Assembly: GCA_033558025.1 (NCBI GenBank)
Contig: JAUCEF010000007.1
Span: 8,866,001-8,930,000 of the forward strand
Origin: Phytophthora sp. 'mugwort'
Taxonomy: Eukaryota > Oomycota > Peronosporomycetes > Peronosporales > Peronosporaceae
Reading direction: 5' to 3'
Length of the DNA stretch: 64,000 nucleotides
Shown here: in pieces, positions 1-11,536 of the stretch
How the letters are laid out: each line of letters begins with the position of its first letter
How positions within the stretch are numbered: position 1 is the stretch's first letter
Notes under the pieces: model-generated
Databases searched by the model: none
What the model saw: the letters and a program-made list of their open reading frames with translations, nothing else
What the model was told of the DNA's origin: nothing
Position numbers and translations under genes: made by a program

Positions 1-576
1 AAGCTTATCGATTTTAGCTTTGTTGCCAGGGTACTTAAAGAGATCACCGGTACTTCTGCAAAAGCAGGCTTCCGTTTCCCGGGGTTTTCTCTTTCCCATA
101 CGCTTGGGGTCGAGAGGGGTGACCTTGCCAACCGTCCGGACAACTGTTGCGCAACCAGCTAGTGTACGACACGCTATAGGGAAGTTATCCTCCGTGTTAG
201 CAATGGCGGGGCAGGCACACGGCACTAAACCACAGACCCAAAGCTTGGAGTTCCCTATGCGATGCGCGATTGTCACCAGCAACGGCACAAACCAGTCCGA
301 AAACCAGACAAGGATTTGTAGGAACAAGTCACCTTCTGGCTATGCCACCCAGTAACTTGTTCGATGTGCGAGGGAGACCTTCCGGCGTATGCCACCCAGT
401 CAACCACTCGCAAATGGGACCTCTTGAGCAGTTGCAGACCCTTCGGAGACTTGACCAACAAGTGCTACCACTTGTAATGATGTGGGGCGGAGGAGAAGGA
501 GTTGTCGAGTAGGAAGGAAATTTGGAAGTGATTCATTTTGGGCGGTCCTTAGTTCGCTAGCACCTGCTTCACAAAC
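1..576. other. Upstream flank of gypsy remnant, no gene seen
   Basis: I see no supportable gene here. The short open frames overlap one another and resemble nothing I recognise. The stretch precedes a gypsy gag and could hold its leader, but no primer-binding site or long terminal repeat could be recognised. The 11-base string tgccacccagt occurs twice within about 60 bases (near 345 and 391). Confidence 0.4.
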
Positions 577-1200
577 GTGGCGTCCATGAAGTCCGACTTA
601 CGGCTCGCGTTCGAGCCTTCCCATGGTGCGAAAGTACAACAATCGGCCTTCTTGTCGCTGAAGCAGGGACGCCTGTCCATGCTCGAGTACATCCAGCGTG
701 CCCGTCACCTCGTGTCATGCGTCACGGCGAAGCCGATGGGCATGGCGACGCAAGTCCACGTCTTTGTCTCCGGCATGAACGCTGGCTACCAGCGTTTCTA
801 TTTGACGAGAAAGACACCAAGCGCACTGGAAGAGGCCTTCGCGGTTGCACTACGCGAATCCTAGATCGTGACAGCATCACAAGCGTTCGACTTCTCCCGT
901 CCTCTATCCACTACTGAGCCAGAGTCGACTCCCATGGAGGTCGATGCCATTCAACAACACTACGGCGGACGTCGGGAACCGCCGTCATACCAACGGTCTT
1001 CTCACTCGTCGTCGACGGGTGGGTCGCGCCCGATGCGGTGCTTCCGTTGTCGGAAGCCGGGACATCGGGTGGCAGTGCCGCGCGCCGCCGCCTGTAGTGA
1101 CGAACGTCACGATCGAGAACGACGTCGCCGCACCAAAAACGGCGATACCCAGTATGCGCGGGGCGCCCTGCTGGGCGTCGGAGAGAGACGGATCCCATGA
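577..1200 (+). pseudogene. Ty3/gypsy gag remnant (capsid plus degenerate zinc knuckle)
   Basis: This is a Gag polyprotein relic of a Ty3/gypsy retrotransposon. The first 95 residues match the retrotransposon gag capsid domain, with the run LEYIQRARHLVSCV and the end LEEAFAVALRES. A TAG stop at 862-864 interrupts the frame, and the same frame continues to 1200. Near 1036-1080 it carries a CCHC-type zinc knuckle, CFRCRKPGHR. The final cysteine of the CX2CX4HX4C pattern is replaced by proline, so the knuckle is broken. The pol regions follow downstream on the same strand in shifted frames. Recognition of the family is firm; exact ends are not. Confidence 0.75.
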
Positions 1201-1375
1201 TCGTCAAGTCTGTTGACGATAAATCATGCCGGATCCCCCGGCGCTCGGCCACCCTCGCGTAAGAATTCGATAGATTCTCTGGATCGGATGACTTCCTCTT
1301 GATTGAGCTGGGAGGCTCCTTCGATTGCGTCTTCGGGATCCCGCGGCTCGTTCGCACCAGCTACACATCGATTAA

Positions 1376-2130
1376 TTGACACGCACTGTCCGCCCCCGCG
1401 GCATCGACGTGAATGCGGTATTTGCATTCCTGAGTGGAACGCCCGACCTTTGGCCACACGTTGCAGTCATGGATCCAGACTCCATGACCACTGTTGCGCA
1501 TGAAGTGAGCGATGGCCCTTCATGTACAATTTGTAAGAGTGCAGCTTGTGCCGGTCCTGAGCAGGAGCCTCAGGACGAATGTGACGCGGTCGAGCAGGGG
1601 TTCCCGCGTCCTGATGAGCAGCGGCTCACGAGTGAACAAGTCGTGGTTGAGCGTGGACTCCCACACGCGGTCGAACAGGGGCTCCCGCGAGTGGTCGAGC
1701 CGGAGCTCCCTGATTTTGAAGAAATGTTAGAGCGTGGCTAACCACGCCTGATTTCCCGCGAGTGATAGAGCGGGAGCTCTCTGATGAAGTGTCTCGGCGC
1801 CCAAGTCCAACAGATGTGATCGAGCGTGGGTTATCACTGTCTGTTGCTGCGGATGGCATTCCACGTCCCGTCCGTCGTCGCGGCCGTCGTACGCCCCAAC
1901 GACCTCGCACCGTGTCAGAAGCGTCAGTGGTTACTGAGCCCGAGGTCATATCAGTTCTGGCGTCCTGCGGCTCGAGCATGTCTCAGCGTGTACAAGACGT
2001 CGAGGTCGCACGGCCCCCGTGCGACGCCGCTGCCTCACTGCGCTTCCCGGCTTGTCGCGGAAACATTTTCTTCGCGACCTGAAGGACGGCGAGATCGTGC
2101 AAGTGTGCATGATCGTAGCAGATGACTCTG
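1376..2130 (+). pseudogene. Gypsy gag-pol linker / protease region with short repeats
   Basis: This stretch lies between gag and reverse transcriptase of the gypsy remnant. The frame from 1376 to 1741 ends in a run of imperfect repeats of about 10 residues around VE(R/Q)GLP, and the same repeat continues past the stop to about 1840. The DNA unit is of the type gtcgagcaggggctcccgcg. A frame around 2046-2120 gives HFLRDLKDGEIVQVCMIV, which sits just before the polymerase. No clear aspartic protease D-(S/T)-G motif was found, so the protease label rests on position only. Several stops and frameshifts show it is not functional. Confidence 0.45.
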
Positions 2131-3352
2131 CGTTCCTCGCAACGGTCGAGGTCAAGGGCGAGGGCTCCGCGTCTGACTCTCGGACGCGACCGAAAGGGGC
2201 AGAGCAGAAGAGCGCGCGCGCAACACGCTACGCTGTCCTGTCGTTGCGGGCACTAGAAGCATCCGGCAACCCTGCCGCCCCCCCCCCCCCCTCGTCCGCA
2301 AGTTCATCGATGTCTTCCCGGACAAGGTCCCAGCCGCCTTGCCTCCCGACCGTGGAGTTCGGCATGAGATTGATCTCACGCCTGGTACGAAGTATTGCGT
2401 GACGCGGAAGTGGCCGCTTCCACGCGATCAAGTCGAATCCATCGACTCCTTCTTCGAGGGCCGCCGACAGTCTGGCCACATTAGCGAAAGCCTGGCATCG
2501 CACTCCAGCCCGATCTTCTGCGTGAAGAAGGCCACCGGCGGATGCAGATCGTCAACGCCGTCAACAAGCTGACCGATACCACCTTCCCGGAACAAACCCG
2601 ATATCGAGGAAGGACATCGTGTTAGACACCATGTCTGGCAGTACCCAGTACAGCACGATTGACCTGATGGACGGCTCTATTCCAAATCCTGATGCGCGAA
2701 AGACGACGTGCCGCTCACAGCTGTCAGCACGTCTAGCGTAATGCTGTGGGAGTGACTTGTAATCCCGCAGGGGCTCAAGAACGCCCCGGCCACCTTCAAC
2801 CGGATGGGCTTCAACCTGCTGCGACCATTCCGTGGCTTCGGGCCCAGCTACTTGGATGACATCTTTATCCACAGTCATGCCGAGCTCGGCCTGACCGATA
2901 TCGAGGTGCATCTGGATCAGCTCCGCCAAGCGTTCGAAGTGATGCGAGAGAACAAGCTGTACGCCAGCTTGAAAAAGTGTATCTTCTGCGCTCCCGCGAT
3001 CCCTGTGCTCCGGAGCTACGTCAGCAAGGACCGCGTCCGCGCTGATCCGGAGAAAGGTGGAAGCCATCTGCGCGTGGCCAGCGCCACAGGACCAGAATCA
3101 ACTTTGCTAGTGTCTAGGCCTGGCTACCTATCTCCATCATTACTCGAAGAACTTTGCTTCGACTGTCCGTTCAGCCTCAAGGCTGACCCCATGTCGTCGT
3201 GGCGTCCCGAGCAGCAAGCCGCCTACGACGCGGAGAAGCAGAGCTTTTCCACCGCGCCCTTCTTGACGCTGGCCGACCACTCGAAGCCCTTCCATGCGGT
3301 GTGTGACGCCAGCAACTTTGTGATCGGGTGCGCTGATGCAGCATGCCGGTGA
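2130..3352 (+). pseudogene. Ty3/gypsy reverse transcriptase remnant
   Basis: Fragments in three frames together give a gypsy reverse transcriptase. The entry region near 2340-2540 reads DRGVRHEIDLTPGTKYCVTR and then HSSPIFCVKKATGG. The palm follows near 2800-2880 with the polymerase motif YLDD in SYLDDIFIHSHAELGL. The expected pattern is (Y/F)xDD, so the catalytic pair is still readable. A run of 14 C at 2278-2291 coincides with a frame change. Other shifts lie between about 2570 and 2800. This element cannot make an active polymerase as it stands. Confidence 0.8.
2278..2291. repeat. Poly-C tract (14 C) in gypsy pol
   Basis: Fourteen consecutive C bases lie in the gypsy remnant. The reading frame of the reverse transcriptase entry region changes across this run. 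It is one of four long C or G runs, all in the transposon half of the window. Confidence 0.9.
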
Positions 3353-3656
3353 GGGGCGCGAGTGAGTGGTGAGTTACCTGTCGCGCCGACTGAAGGCAGC
3401 AGAGCGGAATTATCATGCCCACGACAAGGAGCCGCTGGTCATGCGCTACGCGCTCATCAAATTACGGATCTATCTCCTGGGCGAACAGACACTAGCCCTA
3501 TACACCGACCACGCGTCGCTGCAGACAGCGACGAAGAGCCCACATTTGTCGCAGCGCATGGCGCGCTGGCTCTCTCTATACTCTGAGTACACCTTTGTCG
3601 TTCACTACAGGCCTGGCAAGACCAACATCCTCGCCGACGCGCTCGCGTCGGCCTAA
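3180..3656 (+). pseudogene. Gypsy RNase H domain remnant
   Basis: This is the RNase H part of the gypsy pol. Residues AVCDASNFVIGCA near 3296-3337 match the start of the domain, with the first catalytic Asp in the CDAS motif. A frameshift near 3350 is followed by VSYLSRRLKAAERNYHAHDK. The end carries LALYTDHASLQTA and then VHYRPGKTNILADALASA up to a stop at 3654-3656. The order RT, RNase H, integrase fits a Ty3/gypsy pol. It is broken by at least one frameshift. Confidence 0.75.
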
Positions 3657-3712
3657 CTACGCGCAGACGGGTCACCACTGCTGTTGATGACGAAGACGAT
3701 GACGAGTGTGCC

Positions 3713-5413
3713 GTGTGTATCGCCGACAACGTCGCTGCAGTCGAGATCGCAGCGACCAGCCCACTCCGCGACGCGATCGCAGCCGCGTACGTGTCCGACG
3801 CGGCATGCTACGAGATGATCAAGTACTTGAAGGATCCGTCGGATACGGCACAACGCAGATTGTCCTCGCGCAATCGTGTCCGCGTTGATCGGTACACACT
3901 GGATGGGGATCTCCTGATGTAGTGCGTCGACCACGCAGACCCTCCGCGGGTCGTCGTCCCGCTTGACGACGACCTACGTGCTTGCCTAATCCACGAATCT
4001 CACGACTCGCCAAGTGGAGCATACCTCGGCCGCGAGAAGACATTCGCGGCGCTCTCACGCGATTGCGACTGGACTCATATGTACAAGTGGGTCAGGAAAG
4101 GGTACGCTCTTGTGAAGCGTGCCAACTTCTCAATCCAGCTCCGTCGAAGCAAGCCCCGCTTCGACCCCTGCCTATCCCCCAGGGCGCATGGAATCCGGTG
4201 AGCATGGACTTCATCATCGGTTTTCCTCGAGACACCCAAGGTCGTACAGGTGTCGTTGTCTTCGTCGACAGATTCAGCATGATGGTGCACCTTGATCTCG
4301 TAGCACCCGCCATCACCGCGGTCTAGACTGCGGTGATCTTCATCGACATAGTTTATCGGCACCATGGCATCCCGACCTCGATCGTGTCCGACCGAGACCC
4401 CCGCTTCACAGCTGCGTTTTGGCAGGAACTCTTCAAGCTCCTCGGCACATGGCTGCGGATGTCCACTGCAGTCCACCCGGAGATGGACGGCCAGACAGAG
4501 CGCGCGAACCCCGTCCTCGAGGACGTGCTACGCAGCTACGCCACGTCATTCAAGTCATGGAGTACGTTCTTGCCCATGGCTGAATTCACCATTAACAACG
4601 CCGCCCACGCGTCGACGAGGCTCACACCGTTCTTCATGAACAACGACCGACATCCACGAGTTTCAGCGCTCCTTGGATTGGGGCGCTCAGGTATAACACG
4701 CGAGAACAATGAAGGTGACGAAGACGAGTCTACACCCACAGCGCCGAGTTCGCTCTCGACTTCCCACGGCGATCACGCCGTGGCGACACGGTCTGCGAAA
4801 AAGTCCGTATCGCCACGGTCTTCCTCCTTTGCCATGTGGGCGCACACGCGCTGCCACGAGGGCGGCGCCACAACGCGTAGCAGACTGGACTTCCCGGACA
4901 CTGATTCGTCCACGACAGCAGCGTCGCGCTATTGCGCTCCAAGACCAGCCTGACGCGGCAACACCGGCCGCGTCTATTCAAGCGAACTTCGATCCACTGC
5001 CCGCAACACTACCGCGCGATGTCGCCGGGGTTACCGAGTTCTTACAACAGCGCGAGTCCGTCGTTCGCTATGTGCGCGATGCGATCGCGTCTGCCGTCGA
5101 TCGCCAAAAGGAGAATACTGATCGTCGGGGTCGCAAGAACCTCGACACGTTTGCTGTGTGCGACCGTGTGTTGTTATTCGCGGTCGGCATTACACCTACT
5201 TCTATGAAGAATTTGGGTGCGAATAAGCTCGCGCCAAGATGCATCGGACCATTCAAAGTGACTAGAGTGTTAGGTGAGGCCTATACGCTACAACCGCCTA
5301 CAGCTCTCCGCCTACATCCTTCATTCTACGTCGACCGGTTACGCAGATATATCCGGCGCTCGTCCCCAGCGACGCTGGTGATCGTAGCCAGCGTCCCACC
5401 GATTCTCCTGTGA
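3713..5413 (+). pseudogene. Gypsy integrase remnant
   Basis: This is the integrase of the gypsy pol in several frames. An N-terminal zinc-binding region is visible near 3990-4130 (RSCEACQLLNPAPSKQ in one frame). The catalytic core begins with MDFIIGFPRDTQGRTGVVVF near 4205 and continues after a stop at 4324-4326. The next part reads IVSDRDPRFTAAFWQELF and then TAVHPEMDGQTERANPVLED, which supply the second Asp and the Glu of the DDE triad. The C-terminal part (5000-5360) ends with PFKVTRVLGEAYTLQPP and LHPSFYVDRLRRY, typical of the region after the core. I see no clear chromodomain. The element is inactive. Confidence 0.8.
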
Positions 5414-5479
5414 CGGCGCGTAGTCCGGCCCCACGCTGGCGCGCCAGGTACCGAGGATCCTGATTATCTCGATCCAGCC

Positions 5480-6301
5480 GATCCAGCCGGTCCGCCATCC
5501 GCGTGAGACGCTGCGCGTTCGCAGCGTCCACCCAGCGATCTCATTTTCGGCGCGACGGCCCAGCGCCTCTTGTTGATAGCGTTGGCCACCTCCGCCATAT
5601 CGTGGAGGCGATCCTCCTACATGACGACACCCGCGGGGGTCCGCAGCCCACGCGACGGAATGATCCCTTCCGTACCGCTGATACCTGGTCCATTGGCTGG
5701 CCCGATGGAAGATAGCTGGCCACCTCGCGTGGCGCTGGTAGCGGACGTCCCAGACTGTGTGGCGGCGTATGCGGCAAGCCTCCTATCAGGCACGGCAGTG
5801 AAACGCTCCGAGAGCGCTCGGCGGTACTGTCCATTTTCCCGACGCTCGGTATCGGACAGCGGCGTCTGGCAGTGACGCGCTCCCATGCTGCTTCGTCGGG
5901 TCGCTGGAGGCAACTCCGGCCAAAAGTTTGACAGCCCTCCCAGAAGTGGACATAACAACACACTCGACTCGCCTCACTCGACAACTCGCACACCTGGACG
6001 ACAACGCAGTGAGTGACAAGTGTGAATGCGTGGCCTCTTTCGCCGCGAGCTTGCGGATGACCGCAGGTCCGGTCTCGGTGTTATAGCGCTCAACAAAAGC
6101 AGTCAACGCTCGATCCAAGGACCTGAGGGTCACTGTGGGCGTCACCGTGACAGGCTTGCCGCTAGTCGCTCTCCAACGATCGAAGGTCCGGGTCATCTCC
6201 GTGTCGCTATGCTCCTGCACGAAGGCATTGCAGTCGTGTAGCACCCACCTCTCGAGCGTCTCTTCGTAGGTGCGTCGGTACTCTTCGTCTTATGCGCTCA
6301 T
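5480..6301 (-). pseudogene. Antisense ORF 3' of gypsy pol, cysteine-containing, function unknown
   Basis: The reverse strand downstream of pol carries a long coding-like frame. It starts at an ATG at 6299-6301, has a stop three codons later, and is then open to 5786 as about 150 residues. It changes frame near 5900 and can be followed to about 5480. The first part has features of a real protein (TFDRWRATSGKPVTVTPTVT, TAFVERYNTETGPAVIRKLA) and a short cysteine cluster, CASCRVRRVEC. The opposite strand of the same stretch is full of stops. I do not know its function. It lies between pol and where the 3' long terminal repeat should be, and points toward pol. Confidence 0.45.
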
Positions 6302-8029
6302 GCTTCACCACTCCAGCTCCGATTGTCGACTGACGAGCCCGCTGAGTTTTTTCTTTAGTTCTTTTCTAGGTTTTAGTTTGCATTTCTATAGTTTCCTATC
6401 TTGACTAGGGATGGTATGACAGGCCATTTGTATACTGTCACACGTCACCTTTCTATTGGCAAAACCTTAAAAACTCTAGACAGTTAAATCCGCGTGAGTA
6501 CGAAAGTGAGTACGCGAAATCTGTGAATATGAATCACTTTTTGTTCGCTTTGCGATCATCTCGCGACGCCAGAGACGCTCCCGCTGGAGGGTTGACGACC
6601 TCAGATGTGGCAGATTTGTGAGTATTAGCAAAACGAATACCACCCGCAACAAATGTGAAAATGACAATGGGACATCGTCTACTTTTCTATAGCAGTACTT
6701 ACATAGAATATTCACATATTTTTACAAATATATACGATAACAACCACGACAAACCCTCTCATTGCGGAAATCAGTCGAGCTTTGCGAGTATTTACTTCAA
6801 TACTTACACAAACTTACTGTACCGTGTCTTTCAGTAACCTGCACGCCGGGCTGGTCATATGCCCCAGTGCTTCCTGCCCTTCCTCAGTGCGTACACCGTT
6901 ATTGGCCGACAGGAGAACAACTCGCTGCTCCTGCCCCGGTGCTCCACTTCTTAGAAAACACCTACTTTATTAACGACGCTCCTTGAGTCGCGTTTACGTA
7001 GACCGTCCTTCAGTTGACAACCCATATAGTAGCTAACCCACCTAGGGTCGGCATGAACGCTCGTCTGGCCATTGGGTGTACACCCAGTGGTGCCTATCCT
7101 ACTTGTCCTGCTCGTCCGGTTTGGCCTGTTCGCTTGCGTCGCCGTTGATCCGTCGATCCCACAGCGCCGCCGTGCGTTGCTCTCACCTCAGGGTCGTCAG
7201 CAGGAAGTCCGCCTCGTTCACCGTGGTTCCCCCCCCTGCTGTCCGCGGGCAGAGAGTGCTTCTTCTTCTCTGTAATTTGATCTTGACCCCGCAAGTTTGA
7301 AGCTGACTTACTTTTCAGCGGCCGGCTTCTTTCTGTAGCTTCCGTGCTTTGCGTCCCCGGAACTTCAGGGGGAATGCCGCCCATCTGTAAGCAGTTTCCG
7401 CTCTTACTTTCGGCCGACAGGACCTCGCCGCCTTCTGTGTCGTCCACCGCTTCGCCTGCTTCAGTGCCGGCCCCTGCTCCGTGCGCGTCATCTCGCGCGT
7501 AGGCTGACGCTGTCCCTGCCCTGTTACATCACAATACTCACACATACTGACTTGTCAAACCAATCCTGCGTACACTGACAGCGCACGGATACACTGCATT
7601 TGTGAATGAAAAAAAAATGACCAGCCAAGTCAATCCAGCTACACAGTCGATGTGAAGGATGTACTCTCTCGTGGTTCGACCACCGCGATCGTATGCTTCG
7701 CAAAAGCCTTTCCTTCATACCCTAAGCTTACCTTGTTGGGCCTCTTCGCATGCCAGTGTGGTCTATTAATGGCCGGAATGTTTTTTTAGATTCTTGATAT
7801 TGGTGAAGAACCATGAATCTGAGACTATGGTCTTACGTCTATCTGTCTTCTCTATATTTTGTTTTTCATTTTGAAGCTTTTTTTCTCGGAGATATTGTAT
7901 GTGTTTCCCTTGCCAGTTTGACACATATCAACTAGGTGTGCTTATATACAGTATGGACACTTCCTTCTCAGAGTTACTCGTCATCCATTCCAACCTCAAT
8001 AACCTACGACCGTATCATATCCTCCATCG
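6302..8029. other. Unclassified spacer, possibly gypsy 3' end and copia 5' part
   Basis: I see no supportable gene. AT-rich sequence at about 6340-6840 could include a decayed long terminal repeat, but no matching copy exists in the window. Reverse frames at 7094-7545 are basic and low in complexity and could be decayed gag-like sequence. This part precedes a copia integrase piece. Confidence 0.3.
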
Positions 8030-9473
8030 ATGACCTCCGCAATGATAACAGGTTTACGTGCGTTTGCGCCTCAGTCTGGAAGCAAGGTGAAAATCACAAG
8101 ATTGCTCGAGCTGGTCCATTCCGATGTGATGAGCCCAATGCAGAAGACGAAGGTGGTGCTGCTTCGTTGTGATATTTATTGGCGATTTTCGCGTTATGTG
8201 CATGTGTATCTCATTTCGTCAAAGGCACAAGTGTTCCAGCGCTCGCGGAGTACACGAATCTGGTCGAAAGGCAGACTGGTGAGTGGTTGCAATGTCTTCG
8301 CAGCGACAACGGCACGAAGTACGTTAACAAGCAGTTTCGCAGCTTTTATGGAGAGCATGGCATCGTTTAGCCACCGAGCGCGCCGTATAGTCCCTAACAA
8401 AATGGACTTGCTGAACGAATGAGCAGAACCATTGTTGAGATGGCCAGATCCATGGTGCACTACATGGGCTCGACTTGATTTGGTGAGGCGAAGCTGTAAA
8501 CGCTGCGGTTTACCCGACAACCGGCTGCCGAATACTGCGCGGCCTTCAATGTCGCCGTTTGAGGTATTTTCTGGTAAGAAGCCAGACCTTTCACATCTTT
8601 GGTGTGTTTGGTTATCGTGGCTTCGTGCATGTGGATAGGTCCAAGAGATCCAACACTTCAAAGGCTTATCCGTCTGGAATCTAGATGCAGAGCGTGTAGT
8701 GACTACTCGCACAATTCTGGTGAATGAGATTCCACCAACTTCGTATTGGACCCTACCAATGCATACGATTGACATTGCTTCGCCATGCAATGGGGTATTT
8801 TTGACGAAAAAGCGACAAGTATACCCTCCCGGATAGCTCAACCCACTCCTGACGAGAACATAGACGTTGACGAAGAGCAATCGAACATTGAACCTGCTGA
8901 TATGGATGTGGATCAAGTTGGGGAATCTGAAACATCGACTCAAGATTTAACCAGAGAGGTAGTACTTCGCCGAGATATTAATAGTCGCAATGAGCATCGA
9001 TTTGCGTCTCGCACTCTGCCAGCTTTTTCTCCGTCTACACCGCTACAGTCTCGTCCTGCTATTCCAAGTAATACTTCGACAACTAGTCTGGTTCCCTTGT
9101 CGAACGAGGGGGGGGGGGGGGGCAACTACTGTTTATTGGTGGGTCGCGTCCGAGAATGGCAAGACACGAATCTAGACGAATCCTGCCGAACGTGAATCCG
9201 CCACAGATCCTACCGACATTGCTGCCCGCACCGGAGAGCCCGACACCTGGCAACGCAGCAAATGGCATGGCCTTACCGTACCATGCTCCTGGTCTATTGG
9301 AAAATGGACCTGCTTCGGTGGACGTTGACAGAGTAAATGATGATGGAGGCAGTGATGACCTTGAGCCAGAGGCCAAGCGTCAGCGCGTAGACGAGGAGTA
9401 CGAAATTGCTTTGGCAGCTGTATGTCTCCCACGCAGCTTCCGGGAAGCTGTTGAATATCAAGTGTTCTTATAA
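8030..9473 (+). pseudogene. Ty1/copia integrase and linker remnant
   Basis: Fragments in two frames match a copia integrase. Near 8106-8160 the frame reads LLELVHSDVMSPMQKTK, where HSDV carries the first catalytic Asp. After a frame change it gives GEWLQCLRSDNGTKYVNKQF (second Asp) and then GLAERMSRTIVEMARSMVHY (Glu region near 8410-8465). The distal part is the acidic linker before the polymerase (DVDEEQSNIEPADMDVDQVG). It ends with EAKRQRVDEEYEIALAAVC before a stop at 9471-9473. The polymerase itself is missing here. A run of 15 G at 9108-9122 lies at a frame change. Confidence 0.8.
9108..9122. repeat. Poly-G tract (15 G) in copia remnant
   Basis: Fifteen consecutive G bases interrupt the copia linker, and the reading frame differs on the two sides. 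Confidence 0.9.
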
Positions 9474-9480
9474 TATATAT

Positions 9481-9857
9481 TAATCAGAACGACGCAAGAC
9501 ATATAACTTCATAGTTGTGGGGGGGGGGGGTACGTGGCGGAAGTGGGTTAGTCAAATAAGTTTTCGGAGTGACTGTACTCTGTTTACCGCTACGGCAAGA
9601 CTCGAAGCACGCTGACGACACATAGCGTACTAGGCCAAGACCAATTGTACTTTCACACTGTTCCTTACAGATATGCGTGGTGAGACGTCACGAGTTGGCG
9701 CTTCCTCTCGAACCGAATGCATCTTACAAGCGTGTCAATACTGAGCTCACACACATCTGGAGTAGCTGAATCCTTTAACCAATGCTTGCTGTAGTACGCC
9801 GAATATGCGGTGGGTGCAGCCTCCGAAGCCTATCGCGGGTCAGCAACGCCTTTTTGG
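9481..9857. other. Unclassified, holds a poly-G tract
   Basis: This sits between the copia piece and the Crypton-like element. It has no recognisable gene. A second G run (12 G) lies at 9519-9530, about 400 bases after the first. Confidence 0.4.
9519..9530. repeat. Poly-G tract (12 G)
   Basis: Twelve consecutive G bases lie just beyond the end of the copia remnant. Confidence 0.9.
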
Positions 9858-11530
9858 TTACCAAACTCCACAACGTCTTTGCGATGAGTTTGGCTGTACT
9901 GAGACGATTAGGTAACACGCCGATCTTCTTTTATCCAAGCTTGTCCACCCGCAAATGGTCTTTAAATAAATGGCAAGATGGATGAGTATTCCAGTATATC
10001 CGACACAAGTCCTTCCTGTCTTTGGCAGGCGCAAGAATTGAGACCTGCTCATTACAGTTCGAAGTGCCACGTGATGAAGATAGAGCCGTATCATTGTGAC
10101 TTGAAGACAGAAAACCGAGACAAGGATATCGATCTTCTCTTCGAGAGCCTTTTCTGAGGCTTCAACGGTTTTCATAGGCTTGTCAATTGAGCTGTCGGGT
10201 GATAACAGTGGTACAGGAATCACAGCGTTTCGCTTTCGCCCCGTATACGTCGTTGGACATCCCGAATGAATTTGACGTCTGGGGCCAAACAGTCAGCTAG
10301 TTGCTTACCTTTATCGGTAGCTGCTTGATCAACAAGATAGCAAACGAGCGTCTCAGCTGACTCTTTCTTTTTGCGTCCACCACACCCCACTTCACCACCA
10401 TTCGCAAAAACCACCTCCGTTCGGGAGCCGCAAGCATGAATCTGTACTGAGCACCAGATCGCCGAAATGTGTGTGATTTGAACCAGATATCTCGCCACTC
10501 CTGCCGAACATATCCACGCGTTTTCGTCCCTTTCAAAATAAGTCGCGCGCCCCACAGTTAAGCAAAGTTATGAATTCTTATTCTGACATTTTCTTGTCCC
10601 ATTCCACGCGCACATTCTAACATCCTGTGGTGGTCGTGCTCGCCTTCAGAACGTTCTTAGATATCATTAACAGTGCTGGAAATACGTAGTCGGTGTCGCT
10701 CCATTTGTGGTCTGTCTTCGTTTCAACGTGTGACCCCCAGGCGGTCATGTGATAAAAAGCGTCAATCGGTCTCTCGCCCTCGCCTAGGTGATGTAAAATC
10801 TAGCAGCGACCTTCAGCAACCTCTGTCTGTCGATCTTCAAGCTTGTAGGCTGCAAACATGATGGATACAATGGGATCGGATGAACTCTGTCGCGTCAGCC
10901 CTAACGTCAAGTTTCCCCCCTGCAAACTGAGTACCTCGTTGATTCGACATATGCCGTAGAAAGAAAATACGGATACAGCCTTGAACCATGAGCGGTTTGC
11001 TTCGGTGAACCCCGTCGTGTCGGCCACGTGACAGTGAAGAACGCGAAGCACCATCGAAATAGGCGTGGCTTGGCGCTGTGTAAACGCTGTGCTCTTGCGC
11101 TTCTTGAGGCCCCGCATGAACTGCCGAACGCACGTCTATTTTTTTCTGGATTCCTAATCCTTTGGCGTCAGTGACGATCATCCACTTGTCAGGTCCAGCA
11201 GCATCGCGGCGTTCATGGCTGCTGTAGTAATTTACAACAGCGGCCCTGATCTTCTCCACGGTTTGGTTAGAGATAGCAGCCAAAATGGACACTTTTAAAG
11301 AGACGGAAGCTCGTGGTGGCGCACCGTAGCTGGATCAGGGTACTCGTTTGCGATACAGAAGTCGCAGAACTTCCTGCACTAGGACGAGTAGACGTCCCGT
11401 GTTCCTTCTTGATTATACGAGTGGCTTCTCGAGTCCGCCTTTTAATAGCACTCGGAAAGTAACTTGCATTGGTGGCTGCGGCGTTCCTTTCCCTTTGCCT
11501 TGGCCTCATACGCTTTGTCCTTTTCCACAA
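9858..11530 (-). pseudogene. Crypton-like tyrosine-recombinase transposase remnant
   Basis: Read on the reverse strand, three frames form one decayed tyrosine recombinase. The N-terminal part (about 11290-11150) has a helical run NQTVEKIRAAVVNYYSSHER. The core starts with GICRINEVLSLQGGNLTLG near 10950-10890, the box I arginine environment (R-x-x-E-x-L). Box II, the HxxR motif, appears near 10480 as SHTFRRSGAQYRFM. A C-terminal part with LPKTGRTC extends to about 9860. Crypton DNA transposons with this kind of recombinase are known from oomycetes. Frames shift at least three times. No terminal features were identified. Confidence 0.65.
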
Positions 11531-11536
11531 ATCATA

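Noticed and set aside
1..512. Short ORFs at the start of the window as genes
   Set aside because: They overlap in several frames, have no motif, and no coding bias was visible.
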